This document shows, piece by piece, positions 36,301 through 45,196 of a stretch of 64,000 nucleotides of DNA. Below the pieces are notes generated by a model. It was not told the DNA's origin, searched no databases, and saw nothing but the letters and a program-made list of their open reading frames with translations. The stretch spans positions 310,001 to 374,000 of the forward strand of contig CAVTNU010000002.1 of NCBI GenBank assembly GCA_963736175.1. Direction: 5' to 3'. Both the position numbers and the translations under genes were made by a program. Every line of letters begins with the position of its first letter. Position 1 is the first letter of the stretch. This DNA comes from Rhodoblastus sp963736175. GTDB taxonomy: Bacteria; Pseudomonadota; Alphaproteobacteria; Rhizobiales; Beijerinckiaceae.

Positions 36301-37128
36301 TTGACCATTTCCGCCAAGGGACTGATGAACGGCAAACGCGGCCTGGTCATGGGCGTCGCCAACAGCCATTCGATTGCCTGGGGCATCGCCCAGGCGTTGG
36401 CCGCCGAGGGCGCGACATTGGCCTTCACGTTTCAGGGCGAGGCTCTCGGCAAAAGGGTGACGCCGCTGGCCCAAAGCCTCGGCTCGACGCTTTTGCTGCC
36501 CTGCGACGTTGAGGATATCGCCAGCGTCGACGCTGTTTTCGACGCGCTCGAGAAGGACTGGGGGACGATTGATTTCGTCGTTCACGCCATCGGCTTTTCC
36601 GACAAGAATGAATTGAAGGGCCGCTATATCGACGCCACGACGCGCGAGAATTTCTCGCGCACGATGGTGATTTCGGCCTTTTCCTTCACCGAAATCGCCC
36701 AGCGCGCGATTCGACTGATGCCCGAAGGCGGCGCGTTGTTGACGTTGACATATGGCGGCTCGACGCGGGTCATGCCCAATTACAACGTGATGGGATTGGC
36801 CAAGGCGGCGCTTGAAGCGAGCGTGCGCTATCTCGCCAGCGACCTCGGCCCCTGGGGCGTGCGCGTCAACGCCATTTCAGCCGGTCCGATCCGCACCCTG
36901 GCGGGCGCGGGGATCGGCGAGGCCCGCGCCATGTTCAATTTTCAAAAAGCGCACGCACCTTTGCGTCGCCCCGTTTCCATCGAAGATGTCGGCGGCTCCG
37001 CGCTCTATCTTTTATCGGATCTGTCCGCCGGCGTGACAGGCGAAGTGCATTTCGTCGATGCGGGCTACAACATCATTTCGATGCCCAATCCCGAAGACAT
37101 CCGAAATGACGCCGAGGCGCCGCGTTAG
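36301..37128 (+). CDS. fabI: Enoyl-ACP reductase (NADH), FabI
   Basis: 275 residues, classical FabI length. The nucleotide site is GVANSHSIAWGIAQALA, and the catalytic Tyr-x6-Lys is in YNVMGLAKAALEASVRYLA. The start is probably TTG at 36301: GGAGACAATA precedes it and translation gives MTISAKGLMNGKRGLV, matching the family; the first ATG (36325) would remove the strand before the cofactor site. It completes each elongation cycle. Confidence 0.95.
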   Translation: MTISAKGLMNGKRGLVMGVANSHSIAWGIAQALAAEGATLAFTFQGEALGKRVTPLAQSLGSTLLLPCDVEDIASVDAVFDALEKDWGTIDFVVHAIGFSDKNELKGRYIDATTRENFSRTMVISAFSFTEIAQRAIRLMPEGGALLTLTYGGSTRVMPNYNVMGLAKAALEASVRYLASDLGPWGVRVNAISAGPIRTLAGAGIGEARAMFNFQKAHAPLRRPVSIEDVGGSALYLLSDLSAGVTGEVHFVDAGYNIISMPNPEDIRNDAEAPR

Positions 37129-37146
37129 AACACGCCTGAAATGTCT

Positions 37147-37797
37147 CTAGGCGTGGACGGCGTGCGCGACGCCGAGACCGAAGCTTTGCATGAAGGCGGT
37201 GATCGCCTGGGTGCGGCGGTGGCAATTCAATTTTTCGAGAATGGCGGAGACGTGGCTTTTGACCGTGCCTTCGGTCAGGCCAAGTTCAAAGGCGATCTGC
37301 TTGTTGAGCAGGCCGCGCGTCATCAATTCGAGAATTTCCAGCTGCCGATGCGAGAGCCGCTCGAGTCCGGCGACGCTCTTGGCGTTCTTCGGAAAATAAT
37401 GGCCGCCGGCGGCCAGCGTCAGGGCCATCGCCAAAAATGCGTCGGCGCTCGATTGCGCCGCGATCAAGCCCTTGACGCCCTGCGTTTCGAATAATTTGAC
37501 GCAGCCGCCGGATTCGGCGCCGGCGATCAGGCCGACCGCCGCCTGAGCGGGAGCGAGGGCCGCGCCGCGCTTGGTCCATTCGCAGGCTTCCGCCAGAACG
37601 AGATCGCCGGGACGAAAATGCGCCAGATCGGCGGCGGCGGCGGCAAAGCTGGCGAAAGCAGAGATCGAGCCGGGCGCGAAGGCCGATTCAAGCGCCGCCG
37701 TCAGACCCAATTGCATCAGCGGGGCGGGGTGAATAATGGCGATCTTGATGGGCGTAGAGACGGACGGATTGTCGATTTCGCGTGCTGCCAACGTCAT
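37147..37797 (-). CDS. LuxR/FixJ-type transcription regulator with atypical receiver
   Basis: 216 residues. The C-terminal GerE helix-turn-helix is clear (LSHRQLEILELMTRGLLNKQ, then IAFELGLTEGTVKSHVSAIL). The N-terminal half has the receiver-like pattern (IKIAIIHPAPLMQLGLTAAL), but where the acceptor aspartate belongs it reads LVLAEACEW, with Glu instead of Asp and no partner kinase nearby. It may therefore work without phosphorylation. It converges with fabI. An AT-rich inverted repeat lies about 120 bp upstream. Confidence 0.8.
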   Translation of the reverse strand: MTLAAREIDNPSVSTPIKIAIIHPAPLMQLGLTAALESAFAPGSISAFASFAAAAADLAHFRPGDLVLAEACEWTKRGAALAPAQAAVGLIAGAESGGCVKLFETQGVKGLIAAQSSADAFLAMALTLAAGGHYFPKNAKSVAGLERLSHRQLEILELMTRGLLNKQIAFELGLTEGTVKSHVSAILEKLNCHRRTQAITAFMQSFGLGVAHAVHA

Positions 37798-38130
37798 TGC
37801 GGGGTCCTGCTAAAGAGGGGGTCTGTCTTTCGGGAGATAAAATATCGAATTTCCCGGCAAAAGCGCGGTAAAAAAGGCTTATTTGCAAAATATTCGCAAT
37901 CAGTCATTGCAAATTTGCTAATTTGAGCATTAGCAATGCCGGCCGCTTTCCGCATGGCGCCGATCGTCGACGCCGGGCTGACGTTTTGCCGCAGCGCCCG
38001 ACACAGGCGTATAAATTCTGGCGTTTTTCATTATGCAAGCGCAATCGTCTTACGATGCGAAAAAATGCCGCTTGCGGACCGGCGCGTTCGTGTCACAATT
38101 TCGTCGTTGTCGCATCCAAAGGAGTTGCGC
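37798..38130. other. Divergent intergenic region with AT-rich inverted repeats
   Basis: 333 bp between the LuxR-type regulator and the DUF465 gene. TTGCTAA (37915-37921) and TTAGCAA (37930-37936) form a perfect inverted repeat with an 8-bp spacer. Further TTGC/GCAA pairs lie at 37883-37913. This is a likely regulatory region; the half-site resembles but does not have the spacing of the operators at 3942-3980. Confidence 0.5.
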
Positions 38131-38319
38131 ATGTCACTGCAAAGCCATCTCGCAGAACTTGAACGCCGTCATGATTCGCTCAAGAAGGAAATCGAGAAGG
38201 AAGAGATCCGTCCGTCCGTGGACGAAATCAAATTGCATGAATTGAAACGACGCAAATTGCTGGTTAAGGACGAAATCGCCAAGCTGCGCAACGAAGCGCC
38301 GATGATGGCCGTCCATTAG
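38131..38319 (+). CDS. YdcH/DUF465-family small protein
   Basis: 62 residues, entirely helical and highly charged: MSLQSHLAELERRHDSLKKE followed by VDEIKLHELKRRKLLVKDEI. This is a typical DUF465 coiled-coil protein of unknown function. AAAGGAGTTGCGC before the ATG is a strong ribosome binding site, which decides this start over an upstream in-frame one. A terminator follows at 38479-38517. Confidence 0.88.
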   Translation: MSLQSHLAELERRHDSLKKEIEKEEIRPSVDEIKLHELKRRKLLVKDEIAKLRNEAPMMAVH

Positions 38320-38478
38320 GGCGTCTGGCGTTCCGTCCGAGTCGGAGCGAACGCGCCAGCTCATCTTTCTCGAGGCGCACCGCCTGAAAGCGCGCCGAAT
38401 CTTCCAGAACATGCGCCAAACCGCGACATTCGCGCGGTTGGGATATTTCGGCGAACGACTTCAGGCGAATCGTTCATG

Positions 38479-38517
38479 AAAAACCGCCGCCGAGCCTATG
38501 GCCCGCGGCGGTTTTTT
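38479..38517. terminator. Bidirectional rho-independent terminator
   Basis: AAAAACCGCCGC (38479-38490) pairs with GCGGCGGTTTTTT (38504-38516), leaving T-runs on both strands. It lies between the DUF465 gene (plus) and the PAP2 gene (minus), and can serve both. Confidence 0.85.
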
Positions 38518-38547
38518 CTACGCGATCGGCGAAAAAACGCACGCGTC

Positions 38548-39495
38548 CTAAGCGCTCTGGCTGAGGGGCGCCGCATACACTGCGGCATTCGCGCGCTCGC
38601 GCGGCTGCAGCAGGGCCTTGGCGGCGAGGACGGCGAAGGCCGTCACCAGCGCGCCGGCCGCCATGTCGACGAAATGGTGGCCGCCGTCGGCCGGCACGGC
38701 CGCCAGCACTAGAGCGTTGAGCGCCAGGGCGGGAGCGGCGATCCAGCGCACGCCCCAAAGCGCCCGCAACGTCAGCAGCGCCATCACCGTGTGGAAAGAC
38801 GGCGCGCCGATCAGTCCGGTCAAATCCTCGAAACGAACCTCGCCGGCGCCATCGCGCCACAGCGCGAAAACCCGGAGCGCCTCCTCGCGCGAAATAGCCA
38901 GGGAGAACGGCAAAGCGGGCGCGCCCTGCGCGTAAAGCCATTGCATTTCGCCAATGTTGGGAAACGCCGTCCACACGGCGACCGTCGCCACGGCGGCGAT
39001 CATGAAGGCAAGGGTGAATTCGTCGAGGCGCGCCAAATTTTGGCTGAACGCCAAAATCGCGATCGCGCAGGGCAGTTGCAGCAACGAGCTTTCATAGGCG
39101 CCCGTCAGGATCGCGCCGATGGTCGGATCGGCCTTGATCGCGGCGACATAGGCCGTCCAATCGACACCGAACATCGTGTCGATGTCGGCGAGACGGGCGT
39201 CGTAAAGCGGACGGTGCGCCGCCAGACCGGCGTAATTGCAAAGGGCGGCGAGGCTGGAGAAAACGACAAGCTGGGCTGTGACGAAACATGCGGCGGCGAT
39301 TCCGACGTCCCGGCCGCGCCAGCGGTAGACCAGCCCGATCATGCTCAGAAAGATCGTACAGACGAGCGGCAGCGTGAATGAGCGCCAGATCACATGCATC
39401 GCCGCGAACGGCAGAACCAACGCAAGCAGCGCGGCGAGAAAAACGACAAGAGCAAGGCGCAGAAAATCGGCGCGGACAAGCAAACGGCCCAACAT
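38548..39495 (-). CDS. PAP2-superfamily membrane phosphatase/transferase
   Basis: 315 residues with about eight membrane helices. The PAP2 catalytic motifs are GAPSFHTVMAL (Ser-x-His) and GGHHFVDMAAG (His and Asp), with an arginine region earlier. The size and topology resemble the PAP2_3 (Aur1/Ipt1-type) group that works on lipid phosphates. The substrate is unknown. Start at the first ATG of the frame (MLGRLLVRADFLRL). Confidence 0.82.
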   Translation of the reverse strand: MLGRLLVRADFLRLALVVFLAALLALVLPFAAMHVIWRSFTLPLVCTIFLSMIGLVYRWRGRDVGIAAACFVTAQLVVFSSLAALCNYAGLAAHRPLYDARLADIDTMFGVDWTAYVAAIKADPTIGAILTGAYESSLLQLPCAIAILAFSQNLARLDEFTLAFMIAAVATVAVWTAFPNIGEMQWLYAQGAPALPFSLAISREEALRVFALWRDGAGEVRFEDLTGLIGAPSFHTVMALLTLRALWGVRWIAAPALALNALVLAAVPADGGHHFVDMAAGALVTAFAVLAAKALLQPRERANAAVYAAPLSQSA

Positions 39496-39627
39496 TTTGA
39501 AAGCCCATCGAAAGCCCTGAGGGATTCTCGTTATCCGATGAAATGAAAAATACCGTTAACTTTTGTCGTTCGATTTGAACGCGGCGCCAAAAATAGCCCG
39601 TCATTTGTCGCAATATCGTTTAGCGAG

Positions 39628-39993
39628 CTAAAAATCTGCGCCGAGCCTGAAAGCGCCGCGTTGTTTGAGGACGGTGATGGCGCTGTTGTCGATTTGGCCG
39701 CGACGCCCGGCGCTGTATCGATTCCGACCGTCCTTATTGCATCCATGGGTTTCGATAAGCGAACAGTGATCGCGCAATTGTTGGCGCGGCCGCCGTTTTT
39801 GCGCCGCTCGCCGATGTTCATCGGCGGTGATTTGACGGACGAATTCTGGTTTGCGCTGGTTGAAAGTCTCGGTGGACGGGCTTTTTCCGTTGGAGCGCGG
39901 CGCACTGGAAACGCCGGCGCGTTTGAAACGCCGGAAGCGGGGCGCAATTGGCCCGCCGCTTTTCGCAACCGGGAAACCGAAGCCGAAATTTGA
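39628..39993 (+). pseudogene. otsB: otsB remnant: trehalose-6-phosphate phosphatase with internal deletion
   Basis: About 120 codons. The first part, AALFEDGDGAVVDLAATPGA, resembles the OtsB start, but the catalytic DxDGT is degraded to EDGDGA. It joins directly to the family C-terminus: FDKRTVIAQLLARPPFLRRS, then PMFIGGDLTDEFWFALVESL, where the metal motif GDDxTDE has become GGDLTDE. The middle of a normal protein of about 250 residues is missing. It is followed by a GH15 gene and otsA, the usual trehalose order. It cannot be an active phosphatase. Confidence 0.8.
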
Positions 39994-40020
39994 GCTCGCG
40001 CCGAATACAGGGGGCGCCCA

Positions 40021-41832
40021 TTGACCCTGGACGGAAATGCGCACAAGCCAAATCTTGATTTGGCTATTATCGGCAATGGCTGCGTCGCCGCGCTCGTCGA
40101 TCGTCAAGCGCGCATTGTCTGGTGGTGTTTCCCGCGGTTCGATGCCGATCTGATTTTCTCGCGCCTGCTGGCGGGCGACGAAGAAAAGGGATTTTGTGAT
40201 GTCGCGATGGACGACCTGGTTGAGTCGGACGCGCATTACCTGCGCAATACCGCGGTGGTCGAAACGAGTTTGACCGATGCGCGCGGGGCGAAGGTGCGGG
40301 TGACCGATTTCGCGCCGCGTTTTGATCATCATGCGCGCGCCTTCCGACCGCCGCAAATCATTCGGCGTATCGAGCCCATCGCCGGTCTGCCGCGCATCGC
40401 CATACGCGTGCGGCCGACGTGCAACTACGGCAAGCCGCTCACCGAAATCGTCATGGGCTCCAATCACATTCGCTATATTGGCGGCGTGCAGGTGATGCGC
40501 CTGACGACCGATGCGCCGTTGTCGTACATCGTCGCGGAGACCTGCTTTCCACTTACGCACTCGATCAATCTCATTTTCGGCCAGGACGATCCGTTTCGCG
40601 ACTCGATCGATGTCGGCGGCCGCGAGAAGTTGGACCGCACTCGCGAATATTGGCTCGAATGGGCGCGCCATCTGGCCGTGCCCTTCGAATGGCAGTCAGC
40701 GGTGGTGCGCGCCGCGATCACGCTGAAGTTGTGCAGTTTCGAAGAAACCGGCGCCATTGTCGCCGCGCATACGACATCAATTCCCGAAGCTCCGTCCTCA
40801 GCGCGCACATGGGATTATCGTTTCTGCTGGCTGCGCGACGCATTTTTCGTTGTCGACGCGCTCAACCGGCTGAGCGCCACCCATGCAATGGAATCCTATA
40901 TCAATTATATCACCACGATCGCCACGGGGGCCGCGACTGTGCGGCCAGTGCATGGAATCGTGCCGTTCACGTCGCTTGAAGAGACGGTCGCGCCTGATCT
41001 CGATGGTTTTCGCGGAGAAGGGCCTGTTCGGGTCGGCAATCAAGCGGCAAGCCAGACTCAGCACGATCTTTATGGCAGCGTGGTGCTCGGCGCGACGCAG
41101 ATGTTCGTTGACGAACGCTTGCCGAGGATGGGCGATGAAGCGCTGTTTATATTGCTGGAGAAGCTTGGCGAACAGGCGCGTCTGCGCGCCTTCGAACCCG
41201 ACGCTGGCATCTGGGAATATCGCGGGCGCGCGCGCGTCCATACCTATTCGGCGGCGTTATGCTGGGCCGCCTGTGACCGGCTGGGGCAGATCGCCCGGCG
41301 CTTGAAGATTCCCGAGCGCGCCGAATATTGGTCGAAACACGCGCAGGTTCTACGGCGGCGCATTCTCGAAGAGGCATGGGACAAAAAGCGCGGCGTTCTG
41401 ACCGGCGCTTTCGGCCATCCTGAACTTGACGCTGCCATTTTGCTGATTGCCGAGTTGGGATTGCTGGCGCCTATGGACCTTCGTTTCGTCAGCAGTTGCG
41501 ACGTCATCGGTCGCGAACTGATCCGCAACCGACGCATCATGCGCTATACCGCGCCGGACGACTTTGGCGCGCCGGAGACCGCATTTCTCGCATGCAACTT
41601 CTGGTACATCGACGCGCTCAGCCAGATCGGCCGCAAGGCGGAGGCGCGCGAGCTTTTTGAATCCATTCTCGCCAACCGCAATTCCTTTGGCCTGCTGTCA
41701 GAAGACGTTCATCCCGATACCGGCGAGTTATGGGGCAATTTTCCGCAATCCTATTCGATGGCTGGCGTGATCAATTCAGCCGCTCGGCTTTCGGCGAGTT
41801 GGGAGGACGCATGGGCGCGCGCCTCGTTATAG
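40021..41832 (+). CDS. Glycoside hydrolase family 15 protein (glucoamylase/trehalase-like)
   Basis: 603 residues. The N-terminal beta-sandwich begins DLAIIGNGCVAALVDRQARI, and the (alpha/alpha)6 catalytic barrel contains TWDYRFCWLRDAFFVVDALN, a GH15 signature. The later SEDVHPDTGELWGNFPQSYS carries the likely second acidic residue. It overlaps otsA by 22 bp and follows the otsB remnant, so it is probably a trehalose- or trehalose-phosphate-related enzyme as in similar otsB-GH15-otsA loci. The frame appears intact. Confidence 0.88.
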   Translation: MTLDGNAHKPNLDLAIIGNGCVAALVDRQARIVWWCFPRFDADLIFSRLLAGDEEKGFCDVAMDDLVESDAHYLRNTAVVETSLTDARGAKVRVTDFAPRFDHHARAFRPPQIIRRIEPIAGLPRIAIRVRPTCNYGKPLTEIVMGSNHIRYIGGVQVMRLTTDAPLSYIVAETCFPLTHSINLIFGQDDPFRDSIDVGGREKLDRTREYWLEWARHLAVPFEWQSAVVRAAITLKLCSFEETGAIVAAHTTSIPEAPSSARTWDYRFCWLRDAFFVVDALNRLSATHAMESYINYITTIATGAATVRPVHGIVPFTSLEETVAPDLDGFRGEGPVRVGNQAASQTQHDLYGSVVLGATQMFVDERLPRMGDEALFILLEKLGEQARLRAFEPDAGIWEYRGRARVHTYSAALCWAACDRLGQIARRLKIPERAEYWSKHAQVLRRRILEEAWDKKRGVLTGAFGHPELDAAILLIAELGLLAPMDLRFVSSCDVIGRELIRNRRIMRYTAPDDFGAPETAFLACNFWYIDALSQIGRKAEARELFESILANRNSFGLLSEDVHPDTGELWGNFPQSYSMAGVINSAARLSASWEDAWARASL

Positions 41833-42023
41833 TCTCCAATCGCGTCGCCGCGCCGGAGGTTCAGCGCAAGGCTATCGCCGGCGAGCTCGCGGTGGCGGTG
41901 AAGGCGGCGCTGAAAAAGCGCAACGGATTGTGGTTTGGCTGGAGCGGCAATGTCGCCGAAACGTGCAGCGGCGAGCCTCGCCGCGTCGAAGGGTCGCGGT
42001 TCGACCACAGGGCTGTTCAGTTC

Positions 42024-43141
42024 TCAATACAGTCCAGGCATGTCGAGTATGAGATTGAGGTCGAGCGCTGCGCGCCATCTGGCGTTTTTGATGTTATCGC
42101 ATCCTGCGGCCCTGAGCAGGTTGTAAGCGAAGGAGCGCAAGCGGGCGGCGATGTCCGGGTTCTTGCGAATGCGTGAAGCGTCCTCGGCGAAGGTGACATC
42201 GCGTACATAATGGCTGGAGTTCTCGATCCGCCAATGCCGGCGTATGTGTTCATTCCATTGTTCGGGCGTTGGACCGCTGAGCGAGGAGACCCAGAAGACG
42301 ATCTCGCTCGTCTGGCTCCAATACCCGGTTTTTGCGTCGCGTTTGGACACGGAGCGCTCCAACCGCAGGACGGTTTTGATCAGCGGTTCCCATGCCGCGC
42401 CGCGGAACCACGCCTTGGCCGGAAACACCGTCAGGTCCCGCGTTTCACAGCGATTGCGGCCTTTGGATTTGCTCGTCGCGGAGCCGCTTGGCTTGCGCCC
42501 CATCGATCCAAGTTCGAGCTGGCGGCGTAGTTTCGGCTGGTTGTCCTTGACCTGCGTGAGCAGATGGTTGCCCGAAGCGATCACGCGGGCAAATCCTTTT
42601 TTTGGCAATGCTCGGCGTCGAGCGTGAAGAGGCAGCCCTTCAGACCGAGCGCCTCGATCAATTCCGGCGCCGCCGGGATTTCGTTGCTTTTCTCGTCAAC
42701 CATCAGATGGCCGAGTACGATTTGATCGGCCTGGCGCAGCGCCGACAGCATATGCGCGGCCTTTCGGTCGCAAAAGGCGTCGAAACTGCCGCGCAGGGTC
42801 TTGCCGTCAACGGCAATCGCCGTGGGCCCCTCGGGCGATGGCGGCGTTGGCAGCGACGCGGCATGGCGGCGAAACGCGTCCTCCAGAGCCGTTGAATCGA
42901 TCCCTTGCAAGATCAGCCGCAAGCCCGAATAGGACGGCGCATAACGCAGGCTCAGATTGAAGGCTTTGTTCAGTCGCTGTCGATGAGCATTAACAAATTC
43001 ATGCAGTTGCCGATAGGAATTGGCGCCGGCGACCATGCCCAGGATCGCATAGAGCACCACCGTCGCCAGTTCAAACCGAAGCCCTTCCCGTCGACGATGA
43101 TCTGGAACCGAGCGCAAAATCTCCAGCAACGACACCGCCAT
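42024..43141 (-). CDS. ISAs1-family transposase, frameshifted at an A7 run
   Basis: The N-terminal part starts MAVSLLEILRSVPDHRRREG and contains AIAVDGKTLRGSFDAF, the first catalytic Asp region. The frame shifts near 42597-42603, a run of seven A on this strand, and continues FARVIASGNHLLTQVKDNQP to the C-terminal segment HIRRHWRIENSSHYVRDVTF, with the catalytic Glu. The shift may be translational, a mutation, or a homopolymer sequencing error. Total length would be about 372 residues. Confidence 0.82.
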
Positions 43142-43182
43142 ACGACAACCTCCGATTCGGGTTGTCGCCTATAAATTCACTC

Positions 43183-43275
43183 GCTGGAATCCCCAAGCAC
43201 ATTTAAAGTCTAGAGACTGAACAGCCCTGCTGGAATCCCCAAGCGCACTTAAAGTCTAGAGAACTGAACAGCCCT
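43183..43275. repeat. Tandem duplication of the IS right end
   Basis: Two near-identical copies (43183-43228 and 43229-43275) of a 46-47-bp unit that starts GCTGGAATCCCCAAGC and ends GAACAGCCCT, each carrying the terminal inverted repeat. They differ at a few positions. The element therefore has two candidate right ends; the target duplication shows that the outer one was used. Confidence 0.9.
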
Positions 43276-44642
43276 GGGTTCGACCATGTCCTGATCGACC
43301 TGTCCGCCAACGATTTTCAAGAATATTATAACGGCCTCGCCAACCGCGTACTGTGGCCGATTCTGCATTATCGCGTCGATCTACAGGAATATTCCCGCAC
43401 GGACGCCGGCGGTTATTTTCGCGTCAACCGGCTGTTCGCGGAAAAGCTTAGCCCCTTCCTGAAGGAAGACGACGTCATCTGGGTGCACGATTATCATCTC
43501 ATGCCGCTGGCGCGCGAACTGCGCGCGCGCGGCCATCTCAACCACATCGGCTTCTTTCTCCATATTCCTTGTGCGCCGCCGGACATCTTGCGGGCGTTGC
43601 CCCACCACGAAAACATTCTGGGCGCGCTGACGTATTTTGATCTTGTTGGCTTTCAGACCCAGAACGACTGCGACAACTTCGGGGATTATCTGGTCACTCT
43701 GGGCGTCCGTCGCCTTCGCGCCGCCGTTTACGAGATCGACGGACGTCAGACCTCGCTCGGCGCATTTCCTGTGAGCATCGAAACGGAGGTCTTTTCGCGT
43801 CTGGCGCGTCGCGCGGCGAATTCTCCCTTCGCACGCCAGATCAAGGAAAGTCTGGGCGAATGTCGTCTGGTGCTTTCGGTCGACAGGCTCGATTACTCTA
43901 AAGGCATAGGCCATCGCATTCTGGCGTATGAGCGCTTCCTGGAAAACTATCCGCAGTGGCGTTCGAAAGTCGCTTTGTTGCAGATCACGCCGAAGAGTCG
44001 TGTCGACATCAAGGAATATCTTGAAATCGAGAGCGAGGTGACGATGCTGATCAGTAAGGTGAACGGCCGCTTTGGCGAAGCGGACTGGACACCGATCCGC
44101 TATATCAATCGCGTCTATTCGCGCGCCGCCTTGGCGGGCATTTATCGTCTCGCCGACGTGGCGATGGTGACGCCGTTGCGCGACGGCATGAATCTCGTGG
44201 CCAAGGAATTTCTTGCGGCGCAAAATCCAGACGATCCGGGCGTTCTGTTGCTTTCTCAGTTCGCCGGAGCCGCCATCGAACTTGATCAGGCGCTGATCGT
44301 CAATCCGCACGAAGCGGAGGGTGTGGTGTCTATGCTCAACCGCGCGTTGGAAATGCCTGTGTCCGAGCGTTGCCGGCGTCATGCGCCGATGCTTGAACAT
44401 TTGCTGCAAGCCGATATCGGGCGTTGGGCTGAAAATTATATCGCCGCATTGGCCGAAACGCATCAGCGACCAGGTCTGCTGGAGGGGTTGCGCGCGCTCT
44501 TGGGCGCGCTCGTCATTCAGGTGTTCTAGTTGGAAAATTTCGAGACAATGTAAATCAGTGAAACAACAAAGATATTGAATCAGTTTGCGCCAAGGCGCAT
44601 GATCGCGCTCTTGGGGGGCGAGCGCGAACACAGGAGAGGGCA

Positions 44643-44945
44643 ATGACCCAACTGGCGCTGTACGTCCAACTCGAAGCCAAGCCTGGTAAAGAGAAAGAGG
44701 TCGCCGCCTTTTTGGCGGGCGCCCGTCGCATGGTCGATGACGAACCGGAAACGACTGCTTGGTTCGCGATCAAGATGGGTCCGCAGACGTTCGGCATCTT
44801 CGACGTATTTGCGGACGAACATGGACGCGATGCGCATCTGCATGGCAAAGTCGCCGAGCAATTAATGGCCAAGGCGCCGCAACTTTTTGCGAAGCGGCCG
44901 GAAATCCAGCGTATCGACGTCATAGCGGATAAGCTGCCGCACTGA
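44643..44945 (+). CDS. Antibiotic biosynthesis monooxygenase (ABM)-domain protein
   Basis: 100 residues, a single ferredoxin-like ABM domain: QLALYVQLEAKPGKEKEVAA and TFGIFDVFADEHGRDAHLHG. Members include quinol monooxygenases and haem-degrading enzymes, and many have no known function. AGGAGAGGGCA before the ATG. It lies downstream of the broken otsA, with no clear functional link. Confidence 0.8.
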   Translation: MTQLALYVQLEAKPGKEKEVAAFLAGARRMVDDEPETTAWFAIKMGPQTFGIFDVFADEHGRDAHLHGKVAEQLMAKAPQLFAKRPEIQRIDVIADKLPH

Positions 44946-45196
44946 CGCCGCCGTCAACGGCATCAATTCGCTTTTTTGCCGTTACGCCGAACAAGCGTTC
45001 CGTTCGAACATTTGTTCGGCACGCGTATTCCTGCGACGGCGCCACGCCTATGGGTGGGAATATGTCGCCGCGAACGACGATGAGCGAAATGCGTTTTGAT
45101 TCACTCAAGCCGCATTTCGTTCAACATGCGCGCCATCGATCAATATGCGATTTCTTGTTCGCGGCGATTGCAGCCGCCGCCGTTTGTGACTCGATT

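Larger units (their letters stand above)
42008..43276 (-). mobile_element. ISAs1-family insertion sequence inside otsA
   Basis: 1269 bp. Perfect terminal inverted repeats begin CAGGGCTGTTCAG at each end. GGTTCGACCA is present directly outside both ends (41998-42007 and 43277-43286), a perfect 10-bp target duplication, as expected for ISAs1 elements. The near-identical duplication indicates a fairly recent insertion. The right end is duplicated internally (43183-43275). Confidence 0.95.
41811..44529 (+). pseudogene. otsA: otsA, trehalose-6-phosphate synthase, interrupted by an IS element
   Basis: The 5' part (41811-42007) gives MGARLVIVSNRVAAPEVQRK onward to VEGSRFD. The 3' part (43287-44529) continues in the correct frame with VLIDLSANDFQEYYNGLANR, then VIWVHDYHLMPLARELRARG and LDYSKGIGHRILAYERFLEN, all GT20 family features. 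Removing 42008-43286 (the element plus one copy of the 10-bp duplication) restores a protein of about 480 residues. GGGAGGACGC before the ATG is a good ribosome binding site. The disruption should abolish OtsA unless the element excises precisely. Confidence 0.93.

Noticed and set aside
37915..37936. Fifth copy of the CTAATATATTAG operator
   Set aside because: The half-sites TTGCTAA/TTAGCAA are similar, but the spacer is 8 bp and not 4 bp, and the neighbouring genes are unrelated; treated as a separate element.
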